Positions 62,701 through 64,000 of a stretch of 64,000 nucleotides of DNA are shown here, piece by piece. This DNA is from Oscillospiraceae bacterium (lineage in GTDB: Bacteria > Bacillota > Clostridia > Oscillospirales > Ruminococcaceae), in assembly GCA_004557855.1 (NCBI GenBank), contig SFFJ01000001.1, positions 76,709 to 140,708 on the forward strand, read 5' to 3'. Under the pieces are notes generated by a model, which worked only from the letters and a program-made list of their open reading frames with translations, was not told where the DNA came from and made no database searches. The position numbers and the translations under genes are program-made. Numbering within the stretch: the stretch's first letter is position 1; every line of letters begins with the position of its first letter.

Positions 62701-63581
62701 ACCCGGGAAAGGTCATACCGCCGGGGGTCGAACAGCAGCTGGGAAAGATGCTTTACGGCGGATTCGATGGTGGGCGGCTCGCCTGGACGCAGCTTGCGGT
62801 AGACCTCCAGCAGGGCTTCATCGCCCAGCATTTCGGCGTCCTTGCTTTCGGCGGTCTTTACCAGGTAAACATACCGGCCGAACACCTCGTAGATCTCTTC
62901 ATCGGTGCCGCGCAGCTCGGTAAGGGCGTTATTCACGTCGGCATTGATCTGCTCGACGGTGACATCATCCCGCAGGCGCAGCAGCGACCGGATAAAGGTG
63001 GTGATGGGCAGCTTGCGGTTTTTATCGATGCGGACGCTGAACACATCGGCGGAGTCGGTATCATACTCCAGCCAGGCGCCGCGGTTGGGGATCACGGTGG
63101 AATCAAACAGTTTTTTGCCGGCGGGGTCGTGGTGCATGCCGTAGTACACACCGGGGGAACGCACCAGCTGGGAAACGATGACACGCTCGGCGCCGTTGAT
63201 GATGAAGGTGCCGGCGTCGGTCATCAGGGGGAAGTCTCCCATGTAGATGTCGGACTCTTTGATCTCGCCGGTGACCTTGTTGATGAGCCGCGCACGCACA
63301 CGCAGGGGGGCGGCATAGTTGACGTCCCGCTCCTTGCACTCCAGCAGGGGGTACTTGGGTTTGTCATCCAGCGTAAAATCAATGAAATCCAGCTGCAGAT
63401 TGCCCTGATAGTCTGTGATCGAGGAGATATCCTTGAAAACGGCACGCAGGCCCTCATCAAGGAACCACTGATAGGAATTTTTCTGTACTTCGATGAGGTT
63501 CGGCATCTCTGCCACTTCATCGATGTGGGCAAAACTCTGGCGGATATTTTTGCCCAGTTTTACGGGTTTGGTGTTTACCAT
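59763..63581 (-). CDS. rpoB: DNA-directed RNA polymerase subunit beta
   Basis: A 1272-residue subunit. The rifampicin pocket SPLSQFMDQTNPLAELTHKR followed by RLSALGPGGL is wild type at the usual resistance positions. The C-terminal tail is unusually acidic (long D/E runs over the last 60 residues). The start at ATG 63581 is 11 nt after GGAG; an in-frame GTG at 63593 overlaps that site. It has its own promoter; rplJ/rplL are not within the 400 bp upstream. Confidence 0.98.
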   Translation of the reverse strand: MVNTKPVKLGKNIRQSFAHIDEVAEMPNLIEVQKNSYQWFLDEGLRAVFKDISSITDYQGNLQLDFIDFTLDDKPKYPLLECKERDVNYAAPLRVRARLINKVTGEIKESDIYMGDFPLMTDAGTFIINGAERVIVSQLVRSPGVYYGMHHDPAGKKLFDSTVIPNRGAWLEYDTDSADVFSVRIDKNRKLPITTFIRSLLRLRDDVTVEQINADVNNALTELRGTDEEIYEVFGRYVYLVKTAESKDAEMLGDEALLEVYRKLRPGEPPTIESAVKHLSQLLFDPRRYDLSRVGRYKYNKKLSLVPRITGKVLSRPVADPRTGEILLEAGALLSREDARLLESKGVDTVWITTAGLTPAGLQMAEDDGVEELKIFSNGMVDMADFTDYTPEELKAMGIREKVRFPVLCEILDMGLSREETAEELTRRADELVPKNIRKFDIYASINYMCGLRYDIGTTDDIDHLGNRRIRSVGELLQNQFRIGFARMERVIRERMTTQAQDIESITLQAIINSRPVMAAVKEFFGSSPLSQFMDQTNPLAELTHKRRLSALGPGGLSRDRAGFEVRDVHYSHYGRMCPIETPEGPNIGLISYLATFARINEYGFVEAPYRPVDKATGKVLDTVQYMTADVEDEYIVAQANEPLDENGHFINEKVSVRYRDSVQEVPREKADYMDVSPKMVVSVATAMIPFLENDDANRALMGANMQRQAVPLIKTESPFVGTGMEYRAAHDCGVVVVAKEEGYVSYVDADRIIVTDGDGIEHEYELVKMLRSNQGTCINQRPIVVKGEQVKAGDVLADGPATANGEVSLGKNMLIGFMTWEGYNYEDAVLINEKLVRDDLFTSIHIEEYETEARDTKLGPEEITREIPNVGDDMLGALDERGIIHIGAEVHSGDILVGKVTPKGETELNAEERLLRAIFGEKAREVRDTSLKVPHGEYGIVVDIKVFTPENSDELSPGVNEVVRVYIAQKRKISVGDKMAGRHGNKGVVSRILPPEDMPFLEDGTPLDIVLNPLGVPSRMNIGQVLEVHLGMAASRLGWHVMTPVFDGAHEDDIRECFRMAGLPEDGKSVVYDGRTGEKFDNRVTVGYMYYLKLHHLVDDKIHARSVGPYSLVTQQPLGGKAQFGGQRFGEMEVWALEAYGAAYTLQEILTVKSDDVVGRVKAFESIVKGQNIPAPGIPEAFRVMVKELQSLGLDVKILDKDNEEIDIKQTYDEDENMPAAPDYYDETDVAVDSEIEDNYTMENPDDDNDLFDDDADFDGTEEEDDDGFDF

Positions 63582-63743
63582 CCGATGTTCCACTCCATTC
63601 CATCATTTTTTCGCCATCACTTGGACATCAATGACTGCATAAATATTTGTTGATTATGCACAGTATCACGAGAGTATTATCGTGACTTATGCACACTTGA
63701 CAATACCGTTTAGTCATAAAAAGCCATTATGATACAGTATATT

Positions 63744-63772
63744 ATTGTACCCGTAAATGATGGGCTTGTCAA
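63744..63772 (-). promoter_or_regulatory. Promoter of rpoBC
   Basis: Perfect TTGACA (63772-63767), 17-nt spacer, TACAAT (63749-63744), giving a leader of about 155 nt with a CACGA/TCGTG hairpin and repeated GTGCATAA motifs. From 63775 to 64000 I see only a GC hairpin near 63852-63884 and no gene. Confidence 0.8.
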
Positions 63773-64000
63773 GCGCAAAATGAGAAAAAACGGCGAAAAA
63801 AATTTGCGGGTTTTTCCGGCGGAAAACATCCCCGAAGGAGTGCGAAACGCCCCGGACACTGTCCCGAAAAGCGGACAGGCCCGGAGCGTGATGCAAACGG
63901 TATTTTTTATTGATTTGATAGACGGAAATCTTCTTATAAGCCCGCGCAAGTGTTTATAAAACCTCGCGAAAATGGCTTAAAATCAAGGTTTTCTGCATAT

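Noticed and set aside
55973..63653. Very long plus-strand open frames (over 1000 codons) opposite rpoC and rpoB
   Set aside because: They lie exactly antisense to unmistakable rpoC and rpoB, have no recognisable domains, and arise because biased codons leave few stops on the other strand. The same holds for frames opposite the XDH large subunit, fusA, glpK and the carboxyltransferase.

Overview
The window is chromosomal DNA from a GC-rich Gram-positive anaerobe, most likely a gut Clostridia of the Oscillospirales/Ruminococcaceae type. The reasons are the rpoB-rpoC-rpsL-rpsG-fusA-tuf order, Firmicutes genes such as ylmH, yfmF/yfmH, a SpoVB-like flippase and a YkvI-like protein, and a selenium-dependent molybdenum hydroxylase system. 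The lineage is inferred from gene content only. I see no rRNA, tRNA, CRISPR array, prophage, transposase or integrase.

Layout. 1-1446 is the end of a spermidine/putrescine ABC operon (potA, partial potB). 1727-9000 holds a SpoVB-like flippase, a YkvI-like membrane protein, ylmH, a sodium-dependent symporter and a DUF1846 protein. 9188-20957 is a co-directional minus-strand housekeeping block: EamA transporter, an M16 peptidase pair, a radical SAM protein, tldE/tldD, mnmA, murJ, signal peptidase I and deoB. 21679-27868 carries glpK, a family 2 glycoside hydrolase, a CodA-like amidohydrolase and a membrane-anchored GDPD. 27921-28270 is RNase P RNA.

28375-50361 is the accessory heart of the window. 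DUF3343, a cysteine desulfurase-like protein, SelD, YqeB, YqeC, a ModE-like regulator and MocA are the known maturation set of selenium-dependent molybdenum hydroxylases. They adjoin a UraA-type permease and a three-subunit XDH-family hydroxylase. On the plus strand follow a CaiB-type CoA-transferase, a biotin-dependent carboxyltransferase with OadG-like and biotin carrier proteins, a PucR regulator, an FdrA/DUF1116/DUF2877 carbamoyltransferase-like complex with a separate 62-residue protein, and a metal-dependent cyclase-family hydrolase. My reading (inference) is one catabolic module: import of a ring compound, hydroxylation, hydrolytic ring opening, phosphorolytic removal of a carbamoyl group, then CoA activation and biotin-dependent decarboxylation. 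Uracil to barbiturate to ureidomalonate to malonate fits all parts; a purine substrate is the main alternative.

51413-63581 is the str/rpo region on the minus strand.

Two structural discoveries stand out. Six intergenic copies of an approximately 80-bp element each fold into an almost fully paired cloverleaf (outer stem plus three triloop hairpins) with covarying arms. The permease leader has two hairpins whose loops are perfectly complementary over 6 nt, downstream of a strong promoter.
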